DNA of 32,318 bases. Origin: Micromonospora echinofusca (GTDB lineage: Bacteria; Actinomycetota; Actinomycetes; Mycobacteriales; Micromonosporaceae). Numbering within the stretch: the first letter of the stretch is position 1; every line of letters starts with the position of its first letter. The notes beneath the pieces were generated by a model, which made no database searches, had not been told where the DNA came from, and saw nothing but the letters and a program-made list of their open reading frames with translations. The stretch covers positions 1 to 32,318 of the forward strand of contig NZ_WVUH01000033.1 in assembly GCF_017614955.1 (NCBI RefSeq), written 5' to 3'. Shown here one piece after another: positions 6,484 through 14,647 of this stretch. A program made the position numbers and the translations under genes.

Positions 6484-7947
6484 TTACCGCTGCGGCCGGG
6501 CGAGGTACCGGCCGTGCGGCTCACCGGCGAGCTTGCCGTCGACGAGGACGTGTTCGCCGCGCACGAAGGTGTCGGTCACCTTGGCGGTCAGCTCGAAACC
6601 TTCGAACGGCGTGTACTCCTGGGTCGACTCGGAGTCCTCCGCGTGCACCGTCCAGGTCACGTCCGGGTCCACCAGGCACAGGTCCGCGTCGTACCCCTCG
6701 ACGATCGCGCCCTTGCGGTGCAGGCCGAACCGGCGGGCAGGGTTCCACGAGGTCAGCTCGGCCACCCGCTGGTAGGACAGACCGCGCCGGCTGCCCTCGG
6801 TGACCAGCCCGGGCAGCAGGTACTCGGCGCCGCCGAAACCGGACTTGGCCACGAAGATGTCGTTGCGTGGCTCACCGAACTTCACCTCGTCCCGGCAGCA
6901 CGCGTGGTCGCTCACCACCCAGTCGATTTTGCCGTCCAGCAGGTACTCCCACAGCGCCTCGACGTCCTCGCGGGGGCGCAGCGGCGGGTTGACCTTGCCG
7001 CCGAGCCCGTACGCGGTGTCGATGTCGGCCAGCAGGTGCCCGATGGTCACCTCCCGCCGGAAGTCGATGTGCGGGAACGCCTGCGCCATCCGCAGCGCCG
7101 CGTCGACGGCCTTGTACGAGGACAGGTGCAGCAGATTGATCTTCGGCAGCCCGGTCTCGTGCGCCAGGTACGACGCGATGGACACGGCGAGACCCTCGGA
7201 GTGCGGCGGCCGGGAGGCGTGGTAAGCCTCCAGCCCGCGCAGCGTGCCCTCCTGCTCGACCTGCCGGGTGTACGCGCTCATGATCTCGGCGGTCTCGCAG
7301 TGCAGCGACAGCGAGATGTCCTCGGCCAGCTCCGGGAAACGCTCCCGGGCCGCCTGGATCCCGCGCATCACGAACTCGAAGTGGGCGTAGTCGTACCGCT
7401 CGCCCTCCGGGATCATCAGGAACGAGTTCTGGTCGGCCGAGCGGCCGTGCAGGCCGTGACTGCCGTAGAACATGAAGATCTTGAACGAGGTGACCCCGTG
7501 CTTCCGCACCAGCTCCGGGATCTCGTCGATGTGCCCGCGCATCATCGGAGCCAGGTGGAAGGCGTAGTCGATGTACGAGCGGCCCTCGGTAGCGGCCAGG
7601 ACCTCGGGGAAGAACTCCTCGTACCGGCCACCCCGGTTGAGGTAGTACTGCCCGGTGCGCATGTAGTTCAGCGCGGTGGTGACGCCGCCCTGCGCCGAGG
7701 CGCGGCTCTCCGAGACGGCGTCCTCGCTCAGCGGGTTGTAGATCCCCCAGTGCTGGTGGGCGTCCACCACCCCGGGAAAAGCGAGCCGGCCACCGCCGTC
7801 GACGACCCGGGCGGCCGTGCCCGGCTCGATCCGGGGGGCGATCCGGGCGATCCGGCCGTCCGTGACACCGACGTCCAGCATTTCGGGTTCGGGCCGGTCG
7901 TGCCGGACGACACGGACGTTCGTCAGCAGCAGGTCGTACGTGGGCAT
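6484..7947 (-). CDS. Dihydroorotase/hydantoinase-type amidohydrolase
   Basis: 487-residue cyclic amidohydrolase. All expected metal and catalytic positions are present: the HxH in DAHQHWG (about 60), the carboxylated lysine in TSFKIFM, histidines in LHCETAE and LLHLSS, and the catalytic aspartate in VSDHACC. The composite barrel ends with the usual VEGYDADLCLVD return strand. Family members hydrolyse cyclic amides such as hydantoins, dihydropyrimidines and allantoin; this one could act on a ring made or imported by the cluster. The start is ATG 7945-7947 because GAGGAGC sits six bases upstream; the open frame extends a further 22 codons but those look non-coding. It lies 22 bases after the MmgE/PrpD gene. 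Substrate is not predictable. Confidence 0.88.
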   Translation of the reverse strand: MPTYDLLLTNVRVVRHDRPEPEMLDVGVTDGRIARIAPRIEPGTAARVVDGGGRLAFPGVVDAHQHWGIYNPLSEDAVSESRASAQGGVTTALNYMRTGQYYLNRGGRYEEFFPEVLAATEGRSYIDYAFHLAPMMRGHIDEIPELVRKHGVTSFKIFMFYGSHGLHGRSADQNSFLMIPEGERYDYAHFEFVMRGIQAARERFPELAEDISLSLHCETAEIMSAYTRQVEQEGTLRGLEAYHASRPPHSEGLAVSIASYLAHETGLPKINLLHLSSYKAVDAALRMAQAFPHIDFRREVTIGHLLADIDTAYGLGGKVNPPLRPREDVEALWEYLLDGKIDWVVSDHACCRDEVKFGEPRNDIFVAKSGFGGAEYLLPGLVTEGSRRGLSYQRVAELTSWNPARRFGLHRKGAIVEGYDADLCLVDPDVTWTVHAEDSESTQEYTPFEGFELTAKVTDTFVRGEHVLVDGKLAGEPHGRYLARPQR

Positions 7948-7969
7948 GGCGGTGCTCCTCATGGTCGCT

Positions 7970-9415
7970 TCAGCTGTTCTGCGCCACCGACGCCGGGTCG
8001 GTGGTTCCCTCACGTGCGATCAGGTCGGTCAACCGGCGGACGTCGGGGGCCCGGTCCATCCGCCGGACCTCCTCCTCGATGCGCGCGGCAGTCTCGGCCG
8101 ACAACCCGGCGGCGGCGTTGCTGCGGAACTTCACCGCCAGCTCGGCCTCGCTGAGCGGCCGCTGCGGGCCGCCCCGGTTGGCCAGGACCTCGCTGGTCCA
8201 CTCCCGGCCGTCGCCGGTGACCACCCGCAGCACCGCCGGGAACTGGTTCGGGAAGATGGCGTCGCACCGCTCGTCGGCCACCACCTCGACCCGCGCCATC
8301 AACGCCCGGCGTGCCGGGTCACGGGCGAGGTCGTCGGTGAAGTCAGCGAGCCCGACACCGAGCCCACCGCCCCCGCACAACCCGGCGGCCACCGCGTACG
8401 GGCCGCTGAACTGCGCCTCGTAGCCGGTCTGCGGGGTGCGCTTGCGCTCGATGGGTTGCCCGATGGTGCGGATCACCGGCGCCGGCACCCCGAGGGTGAT
8501 CGACTCGATCCGGTCGACCGGCAGCCCCTGCTCGCGTAGCGCCATCGCCGCGTCGATCGCGGCGTGGGTGAAGTGGTTGGCCGGGTACGGCTTGAAGAAG
8601 ATGCCGGGCACCGTCCACTCGGTGCCCAGGCCCCGGACGATCTCGTCGGCGTCGAACTCGCCGCGCAGGAACGCCTGGAAGAAACCGAACCGACCCTCCA
8701 GCACGGTCGGCGGGCCGGTCACCCCGTGCCGGGCCAGCAGTGCCGCGCTGACCGCCGAATGCGCCGCCCAGCCGCAGTGGATCCGCTTGACCGTGCCGCC
8801 GTTGCGGTTGGACTCGATCAACCCGGCGGCCATCGAGGCAGCCACCCCGAGGGCGTCCAGAGTGCCGCCAGCGTCCAGCCCCAGCAGCCGCGCGGCGGCC
8901 ACCGCACCGCCGAGCGTGCCGCAGATCGACGTGGCGTGCTGGCCGTGCTCGAAGAAGACCGAGTTGCCGGCCACCGGGTCGTAGCCGGCCATGCCGAGGC
9001 GTACGCACACCTCCAGGCCGACGGCGATGGCGGCCACCGTCTCCCGACCGGACGCGCCGGCCAGTTCGGCGGCGGCGAGCGCGGCCGGCACCACCGACGC
9101 GCTGGGGTGCAGCACGGACGGCAGGTGTGTGTCGTCGTAGTCGAGGGAGTGCGCCAGCACACCGTTGGCGAACGCGGCCAGGGCGGCGGGCACCTGCTCG
9201 GCCAGGCCGACCACCGTCGCCTGCCCCCGGCCACCCTGCTCGGTCACGTACGCCAGGGCCGCCTGACTGGTCGGCAGGGGCAGCGCCGCCACGCAGAGGC
9301 CGATGATGTCCAGCACCCGGGCCTGGACGCTGGCCACCACCTCGTCGGGAAGCGTGTCGGCCGGGGTGTCGGCGGCGAAGGCGGCCAGCCGCTGGCCCAG
9401 CGTCGGCTCAGTCAC
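7970..9415 (-). CDS. MmgE/PrpD family protein (2-methylcitrate dehydratase-like)
   Basis: 481-residue protein of the MmgE/PrpD fold, which includes 2-methylcitrate dehydratase, cis-aconitate decarboxylase and iminodisuccinate epimerase. Family features seen are the early VLDIIGLCVAA, the conserved ANGVLAHSLDYDDTH (near 100), HPSASVVPAALAAAE, and the mid-protein KRIHCGWAAHSAVSAALLA and FFKPYPANHFTHAAIDAA. The GTG start overlaps the cyclase gene by eight bases, so the two are co-translated. In this setting it may hydrate, dehydrate or isomerise a dicarboxylic-type intermediate before CoA activation or cleavage. That role is inferred from position only; family members differ widely in reaction. 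Confidence 0.85.
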   Translation of the reverse strand: MTEPTLGQRLAAFAADTPADTLPDEVVASVQARVLDIIGLCVAALPLPTSQAALAYVTEQGGRGQATVVGLAEQVPAALAAFANGVLAHSLDYDDTHLPSVLHPSASVVPAALAAAELAGASGRETVAAIAVGLEVCVRLGMAGYDPVAGNSVFFEHGQHATSICGTLGGAVAAARLLGLDAGGTLDALGVAASMAAGLIESNRNGGTVKRIHCGWAAHSAVSAALLARHGVTGPPTVLEGRFGFFQAFLRGEFDADEIVRGLGTEWTVPGIFFKPYPANHFTHAAIDAAMALREQGLPVDRIESITLGVPAPVIRTIGQPIERKRTPQTGYEAQFSGPYAVAAGLCGGGGLGVGLADFTDDLARDPARRALMARVEVVADERCDAIFPNQFPAVLRVVTGDGREWTSEVLANRGGPQRPLSEAELAVKFRSNAAAGLSAETAARIEEEVRRMDRAPDVRRLTDLIAREGTTDPASVAQNS

Positions 9416-10247
9416 GGCTGACCACCGCCAGCGGACGCACCGGCGAACCGGTGGCACCGAACAGCGGCAGCGGCACCATGAGGAAGGTGAACTCGTACAC
9501 CCGGTCGCGGGCGACCTCCTCCAGGGCCAGCGTCTCGATGAGGTAGATGCCGTGGTCCACCAGGAGGATCCGGTGCGCCGGCAGGACGCTGTGCCCCTTG
9601 CCCGGCGGCAGGCACTCGAACGCGATGGTGTCCGCCCCGGCGGCGTGTACCCGGCGTTCGGCCAGCCAGGTGGCGCCGTCCGCGCCGATTCCCGGTACCC
9701 CGGAGTCCTTGCCGACGTACCGGGTACGGTCCTCGTCGTCGAACAGCCGGCCCCAGCCGCTGCGGATGAGCACGACGTTACCCGGGCCCACCGGCGTCTG
9801 CTGCCGGCACACCGTGGCGTCGAGATCCGCAGGGGTGATCTCGTAGCCCGGCGGGCAGCTCTCCTCGCCGAGTGCGGCCGGGACGTCCAGCAGCACACCC
9901 CGCCGGATCATGGGTGCCACCGTGTGCACACCCAGTTCCTCGAACCGTCCGCCGACCTGCGCGGCGGCGGCGTCCACCCCGCCGTGCAGCCGGCCGTTGT
10001 GGGACACGTGCGCGAGGGCGTCGACGTGCGTGCCGACGTGGGTGCCCATCACCAGCAGGTCGTTGGCGGCGGAGCCCCCGTCGGCGCGCACCATGTCGCC
10101 GTGCCGGCGCGGCAGGGTGAGCCCGAACGGCGGGTGGTTCGGTGACTGCGGCATGCCGACGGTCAACGGCCGGCCCAGGTCGTAGATCGTGACGCCGGCC
10201 TGCACGGCGTCGAGCAGGCGGTCGGTGGTTCTGGCAGTGGTGGCCAC
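9408..10247 (-). CDS. Cyclase-family metal hydrolase (kynurenine-formamidase-like)
   Basis: 279-residue member of the cyclase family that contains bacterial kynurenine formamidase and isatin hydrolase. The signature metal site HVGTHVDALAH is intact (about 69-79). A conserved ending with HRILLVDHGIYLIETLAL and FLMVPLPLFGATGSPVRPLAV matches the family, as does GNVVLIRSGWGRLFDD. These enzymes use a metal pair to hydrolyse formamides, small amide rings or esters. The GTG start has GAGGAA six bases upstream; the 3' end overlaps the MmgE/PrpD gene by eight bases. With the neighbouring hydantoinase-type gene it gives the cluster two potential C-N ring or amide openers. Substrate unknown. Confidence 0.86.
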   Translation of the reverse strand: MATTARTTDRLLDAVQAGVTIYDLGRPLTVGMPQSPNHPPFGLTLPRRHGDMVRADGGSAANDLLVMGTHVGTHVDALAHVSHNGRLHGGVDAAAAQVGGRFEELGVHTVAPMIRRGVLLDVPAALGEESCPPGYEITPADLDATVCRQQTPVGPGNVVLIRSGWGRLFDDEDRTRYVGKDSGVPGIGADGATWLAERRVHAAGADTIAFECLPPGKGHSVLPAHRILLVDHGIYLIETLALEEVARDRVYEFTFLMVPLPLFGATGSPVRPLAVVSRD

Positions 10248-10284
10248 GGGGTTCCTCGCGTTTCGGGCTGTCGTCGCGGCGTCG

Positions 10285-11484
10285 TCAGGCGACGACGCCG
10301 CGGGCTTTCAGGTCGGCGATCTCGGCCGGATCGCAGCCGAGCTCGTCGATGAGCAGGGAGTCGGTGTCGGCGCCGGGGTCACGGCCGGTGAACCGGATCC
10401 GGCCCGGGGTCTCCGACATCCGCCACATCACGTTGTGCATCCGCATCGGACCGAAGTCGGGGTCGTTCACCACGGTGATCATTTCGGTGGCCCGGACGTG
10501 CGGGTCCTCGACGATGTCCTGTGCGCTGTAGATCGGGGCGACGGCGGCACCGACCTCGGCGAACGCGGCGGTCACCTCGTCCCGGGTGCGCTCACCGATC
10601 CAGCCCCCGACGTAGGCGTCGAGTTCGTCGGCGTGCGCCACCCGCCCGGCACCGGTACGGAACCACGGCTCGTCGATCACCTCCGGGTGGCCCACCAGCC
10701 GCAGGAGCCGCTCGGCGATCGCCTGGGCGCTGGTGGAGACGGCCACCCACGTACCGTCCTTCGTCCGGTACGTGTTGCGGGGCGCGTTGTTGGTGGAGCG
10801 GTTGCCCTGCCGCTGCTCGACCACGCCGAGCTGGTCGTAGACGGTGGGACCGGGGCCGACGGCGGTCATGATCGGTTCCAGCAGGCTCATGTCGACCACC
10901 TGGCCCCGGCCACCGGAGCGCTCCCGGTGCCACAACGCCATCATCACCGCCGACGAGGCGGCGATGCCGCAGATGCTGTCGGCCAGTCCGAACGCCGGCA
11001 GCGTCGGCGGCCCGTCGGCGGTACCGGTGAGGTGGGCGAACCCGCTCATCGCCTCGGCCAGGGTGCCGAACCCGGCGCGGGAGGCGTACGGGCCGGTCTG
11101 ACCGAACCCGGTGATACGGGCGATCACCAGACCCGGGTTGACCCGGTGCAGGTCCTCGGGGCCGACACCCCAGCGCTCCAGCGTGCCCGGCCGGAAGTTT
11201 TCCACCAACACGTCGGCCCGGGCGGCCAACCGCAGTAGCAGCGCCGCTCCCTGCGGCGCGGAGAGGTTCAGCCCGATCAGCCGCTTGTTGCGGGAGATCT
11301 CCTTCCACCACAGGGGATGGCCGTCCTTGGCCTTGCCGTGCCCCCGCATGCTGTCACCCATCGTCGGGTGCTCGATCTTGATCACGTCGGCGCCGAAGTC
11401 ACCGAGGATCTGACAGCACAGCGGCCCGGCGAGGATCGTCGAGACGTCCAGCACCCGCAGGCCCGTCAGGGGTCCGTCACTCAC
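10285..11484 (-). CDS. CaiB/BaiF family CoA-transferase (class III)
   Basis: 399-residue class III CoA-transferase, normal length. It moves CoA from a donor thioester onto a carboxylic acid through an enzyme-aspartyl intermediate. Visible family marks: GLRVLDVSTILAGPLCCQIL, FGADVIKIEHP, NKRLIGLNL, VLVENFRPGTLERWG, TGFGQTGPYASRAGFG, and the catalytic aspartate in GQVVDMSLLEP. The GTG start at 11482-11484 has GGAGGTGG just upstream and overlaps the IclR gene by eight bases. It is the committing CoA-activation step of the cluster and logically feeds the CitE-like lyase. The acid substrate cannot be inferred. Confidence 0.9.
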   Translation of the reverse strand: MSDGPLTGLRVLDVSTILAGPLCCQILGDFGADVIKIEHPTMGDSMRGHGKAKDGHPLWWKEISRNKRLIGLNLSAPQGAALLLRLAARADVLVENFRPGTLERWGVGPEDLHRVNPGLVIARITGFGQTGPYASRAGFGTLAEAMSGFAHLTGTADGPPTLPAFGLADSICGIAASSAVMMALWHRERSGGRGQVVDMSLLEPIMTAVGPGPTVYDQLGVVEQRQGNRSTNNAPRNTYRTKDGTWVAVSTSAQAIAERLLRLVGHPEVIDEPWFRTGAGRVAHADELDAYVGGWIGERTRDEVTAAFAEVGAAVAPIYSAQDIVEDPHVRATEMITVVNDPDFGPMRMHNVMWRMSETPGRIRFTGRDPGADTDSLLIDELGCDPAEIADLKARGVVA

Positions 11485-12337
11485 CTGTTCCACCTCCCCA
11501 GCCTTGTTGTTGACCCTGCTGACCGGCGGCGATGCGCTGCGCCGGCAGCCGGAAACCGAGTTCGGCGGAGATCTCCGCCGCCGCCGCCGCGACCAGGGCA
11601 CCGTGCGCCGCGCACACCTGCGGGGTGAACCGGTCCTGCGGCCCGCACAGCGAGATCGAGCCGAACACCTGACCGGTCGAGTAGCGCACCGCCGCCGCGA
11701 CGCTGCCCGCGCCGTTCTGCCGCTCGCCCATGCTCACCGCGTACCCCTGCCGCCGGATCCGGGCCAGCTCCGCGCGTAGCTTCGCCGCGGAGGTGATGGT
11801 GGACGGGGTGACCGCCTCCAGCGGTTGGTTGTCCAGGTAGTCCTCGACCTCCGCGTCGGGCAGCGCCGCGAGGATGGCCTTCGACGACGACCCGGAGTGC
11901 AGGGGGTGGCTGGTGCCCAGGGACACCGACATCCGTACCTCGTGCGGCGAGAGCACCTGGTCGATGTAGACCCGGTACCAGCCCTGCCGCACCGACAACG
12001 TCGCCGTCTCACCGCTGCTGCGCACCAACCGGACGAGGTACCGCCGGGCGGTGTCCGGCACGTCGAGGGCACGCAGCGCGGCCAGCCCCACGGCCAGCGC
12101 ACCCGAGCCGAGCCGGTACCGCTTGGTCTCCTCGTTGAAGCTGAGGAACTCGTCGGCCACCAGCTCCTTGAGGATCCGGTGCGCGACCGCCTTCGGCAGC
12201 CCGAGCTCCCGTGCGATCGTCGACACGCCGAGGGTCTCCGGGGCCCGTTCGGCGATGATGTTGATGACGTCGAGGGCACGCCCGAGACCGGACCGGGTCC
12301 GGCTGGCGTCGCTGTCGAGCGCGGTTGTCGTGATCAA
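11477..12337 (-). CDS. IclR family transcriptional regulator
   Basis: 286-residue regulator. Residues about 18-85 form the N-terminal winged helix (GLGRALDVINIIAE, recognition region VSTIARELGLPKAVAHRILK). The rest is the IclR effector domain, with TATLSVRQGWYRVYIDQV, LHSGSSSKAILAALPD, GYAVSMGERQNGAGSVAAAV and QVFGSISLCGP. The tail is glutamine- and glycine-rich. The start is an uncommon TTG at 12335-12337, supported by GGAGGA with ideal spacing. It sits inside the catabolic operon and overlaps the CoA-transferase gene, so it very likely senses a pathway compound and controls the cluster, perhaps through the repeats near 23730-23895. That target is inferred. Confidence 0.92.
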   Translation of the reverse strand: MITTTALDSDASRTRSGLGRALDVINIIAERAPETLGVSTIARELGLPKAVAHRILKELVADEFLSFNEETKRYRLGSGALAVGLAALRALDVPDTARRYLVRLVRSSGETATLSVRQGWYRVYIDQVLSPHEVRMSVSLGTSHPLHSGSSSKAILAALPDAEVEDYLDNQPLEAVTPSTITSAAKLRAELARIRRQGYAVSMGERQNGAGSVAAAVRYSTGQVFGSISLCGPQDRFTPQVCAAHGALVAAAAAEISAELGFRLPAQRIAAGQQGQQQGWGGGTGE

Positions 12338-12385
12338 GTCCGTTCCTCCACTGTCTACGTACGCGGGGCGGGAACCGCCGAGGCG

Positions 12386-13372
12386 TCAGGTGGGTGCGAC
12401 AGGTGTACCGGCCGGCAGGCCCTCGACCTGCCGGGGCCGCTCCACCACGATGACCAGCGCCACCGAGGCGAGCACGACCAGACCGGCGAGCGCCTGCCGG
12501 CCGGTCAGCCTCTCGTCCAGCACCATCATGCCGAGCAGGACCGCCACCACCGGGTTGACGTAGGCGTAGGTCGAGGCGAGCTGCAGCGGCGCGTTGCGCA
12601 GCAACCAGGTGTAGACGCTGAAACCGACGACGGTGCAGACCAGCATCAGGTAGGTCCACGCCAGCCAGGAGCGGCCGGTCACCTCCGCCGGGTGGAACCG
12701 GCCCAGCTCGCCACTGACCACGCTCGCCACTGCCACCGCGAGCCCGCCGACGAGCATCTGCCAGCCGGTACCCACCAGATGGTCGGCGGGCATGCTCAGC
12801 CGCTGCGCCAGTGTCGAGCCCAGCGCCCACACCATCGTGGAGAGCACCACCAGCAGCATCCCGCCGAGGTGCCACCGCCCGGCCGGCGCGGCGAACAGCA
12901 GCACCAGCCCCAGCACCCCGCCCAGGACGCCCAGCGCCGCCCGTGACGACGGCCGTGGCCCGGCGACCAGCCGGATCACCAGCACCCACAGCGGCATCCC
13001 CGCCACCAGCAGCGAGGTCAACGCCGTCGGGACGTACTGCTGCCCCAGGGTCAGCAGCGCGCTGCCCGCCCCGACCATCAGCAGCCCACTGGCGCCCACC
13101 CCGCGCCACTCGCGCCGTGGCAGCAGCAACCCGACCGGTCCCCGCCGCAGCAGTGCCACCGCGAACAGCAGCAGCGCCGCGGCGAGAAACCGGGCCGAGG
13201 TGCACAGCATCGGCGGCAGGCTCTCCAGGGCCACCCGGTTGCCCAGGTACGTCGAGCCCCACAGCAGGTAGACCGCGCCGAGCCCGACGGCCAGCGCCAC
13301 CGGACCGGCCGGTCGTGGCGCAGCCACGTCCGGCATCGGCCCGGTGGCACGGGACAGGTCAGCGGTGTCCAT
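12386..13372 (-). CDS. EamA (DMT) family inner-membrane transporter
   Basis: 328-residue drug/metabolite transporter with two EamA repeats and about ten membrane helices. The first repeat opens with VYLLWGSTYLGNRVALE, typical of the YedA/RhaT-like branch, and the second with LVVLSTMVWALGSTLAQRL. Late conserved features are STYAYVNPVVAVLLGMMVLDERLT. Such proteins usually export metabolites or small organic solutes. The first 14 bases overlap the Ohr-like gene, so it is co-translated with it. In this cluster it could release a by-product or a toxic intermediate; import is already provided by the ABC system. Direction and solute are unknown. Confidence 0.88.
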   Translation of the reverse strand: MDTADLSRATGPMPDVAAPRPAGPVALAVGLGAVYLLWGSTYLGNRVALESLPPMLCTSARFLAAALLLFAVALLRRGPVGLLLPRREWRGVGASGLLMVGAGSALLTLGQQYVPTALTSLLVAGMPLWVLVIRLVAGPRPSSRAALGVLGGVLGLVLLFAAPAGRWHLGGMLLVVLSTMVWALGSTLAQRLSMPADHLVGTGWQMLVGGLAVAVASVVSGELGRFHPAEVTGRSWLAWTYLMLVCTVVGFSVYTWLLRNAPLQLASTYAYVNPVVAVLLGMMVLDERLTGRQALAGLVVLASVALVIVVERPRQVEGLPAGTPVAPT

Positions 13373-13823
13373 CGACCTGGATCGTCACCGGCGTGTTGCC
13401 CCGCAGGGCGTTCGAGTACGGGCACATCTGGTCGGCCACCGCCACCGCCCGTTCCAGGTCCGCCTGCGGGCACTGCGGCGCGGACACCTCCAGCAGCACC
13501 GCGATCGCGTACCGCCCCGCCTCGGTCTGCCCGAGCGAGACCGAAGCGGTGACGGCGGTCGGCCCCGGCCGTACGTCGACCTGCCGGGCGGCGATGGCCA
13601 GTGCACTGTCGAAGCAGGCCGCGTAGCCGGCGGCGAAGAGTTCCTCGGGGTCGGTACCCGTCGCGTCGGGGCCCCGCTGCGCCGGGCGGGTGAGTTCCAC
13701 CCGCAGGGATCCGGTCAGGGAGCGGGCGGTCCCGCCCCGCCCGCCCGACACCTGCACGACGGCGGTGTAGACGACGTTCGTCGGGACCGCCGTGGCCACC
13801 TCGACCGATGTACCGGGGCTCAT
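13359..13823 (-). CDS. Ohr/OsmC family peroxide-resistance protein
   Basis: 154-residue thiol peroxidase of the Ohr branch of OsmC proteins, which reduces organic hydroperoxides using a reactive cysteine pair. Both cysteines are present: Cys70 in GYAACFDSAL and Cys134 in MCPYSNALRGN. The glutamate before the first (Glu61) also fits. A third cysteine (Cys118) is extra. The ATG overlaps the preceding gene as ATGA. Ohr genes normally pair with ohrR; here it is embedded in a catabolic operon, suggesting that a flavin- or oxygen-dependent step makes peroxides, or that it has been adapted to a pathway thiol substrate. The first is the simpler reading. Confidence 0.88.
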   Translation of the reverse strand: MSPGTSVEVATAVPTNVVYTAVVQVSGGRGGTARSLTGSLRVELTRPAQRGPDATGTDPEELFAAGYAACFDSALAIAARQVDVRPGPTAVTASVSLGQTEAGRYAIAVLLEVSAPQCPQADLERAVAVADQMCPYSNALRGNTPVTIQVDGHR

Positions 13824-14647
13824 GCCGACGCCTCCTGCCCGAGGTCGGCGTGCACCTGCGCGGCGACCGCGTCGGCGAAGGCCTCCGGCTGCTCGTCGGC
13901 GACGAAGTCCGTCCCACCGGGGATGGTGACCAGCGGCGCGTGCGGCAACGCGGCCCGCACCTGCGGTGTCATCCGGTCCAGTAGGTCGTCGCCGCCGTGC
14001 AGCAGCATGATGGGCAGCGCGTCCAGGGCGGCCGTGTCGACGTGGTGGTCGAAGACCGCCCGGTACGCCGTCGCGTAGTCCGGCCCGGTCAGGAGGTACT
14101 CGGTGACCTGCCGGTTCGCCTCCTCCGGGGTCAGTGCCGGATAGAGGCCGTACACCCGGTCCCAGATCACCCGCAGGTGTCCACCGTCGCGTGTCGGCAG
14201 GTAGCCCGGCGCGTACGACCGTTTCTTCTCCGCCCGCTCCTGCTCGTCGTAGAGGGGGATGCCCTGCAGGATGAGCCGGTGCACCCGCTGCGGCGCCCGC
14301 AGCAGGGCCTCGGCCCCGATGACTGCGCCGGTGTGCTGCCCGAGCAGATGGAGCCGGGTCAGGCCGAGGGCGTCGGCGACCTGCCACACCGCGTCGGCGT
14401 ACTCCGGGATGGACCAGGGCCGGGGCGGCGGGTCGGACATTCCGAACCCGGGCGTGTCCGGGGCGACGACCCGCAGGCCCCGCCGTGCCAGGGGCTCGAT
14501 CACCGCGTCGTACGTCGCCGACGACAGCGGCGACTGGTGCAGGATCAGCAGCACCGGAGCGTCGGGGTCACCACCGTGGCGGTAGTGCACCTGACCCCAG
14601 GGCAGGTCCACGTACCCCCGGCGGGCCGTCCCACGCGCGCGGCTCAC
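13820..14647 (-). CDS. Alpha/beta-hydrolase-fold protein lacking the usual triad
   Basis: 275-residue alpha/beta-hydrolase fold. The scaffold is clear: VLLILHQSPLSSATYDAVIEP (oxyanion strand), RVVAPDTPGFGMSDPP, a helical lid at about 130-200, IMLLHGGDDLL and the end FVADEQPEAFADAV. The nucleophile elbow, normally G-x-S-x-G, reads G-Q-H-T-G with His105 in place of serine, aspartate or cysteine. The usual catalytic histidine (GGHF-type motif) reads GGTDF with Asp247. Only the acid region (GGDD, 218-221) is retained. It may use unconventional chemistry, bind a ligand, or be inactive. The GTG start overlaps the M20 gene as GTGA, and the end overlaps the Ohr gene as ATGA, so the three are co-translated. 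Confidence 0.82.
   Translation of the reverse strand: MSRARGTARRGYVDLPWGQVHYRHGGDPDAPVLLILHQSPLSSATYDAVIEPLARRGLRVVAPDTPGFGMSDPPPRPWSIPEYADAVWQVADALGLTRLHLLGQHTGAVIGAEALLRAPQRVHRLILQGIPLYDEQERAEKKRSYAPGYLPTRDGGHLRVIWDRVYGLYPALTPEEANRQVTEYLLTGPDYATAYRAVFDHHVDTAALDALPIMLLHGGDDLLDRMTPQVRAALPHAPLVTIPGGTDFVADEQPEAFADAVAAQVHADLGQEASA

Noticed and set aside
6394..8154. 586-codon plus-strand open frame opposite the amidohydrolase
   Set aside because: Long antisense frames arise routinely opposite GC-rich genes. It has no domain sense and lies over genes with intact catalytic motifs.
5621..12337. Assignment of the CaiB/CitE/MmgE genes to itaconate or 2-methylcitrate degradation
   Set aside because: The families overlap with those pathways, but the hydantoinase-like, cyclase-like and flavoprotein genes do not belong there and no itaconyl-CoA hydratase is present.
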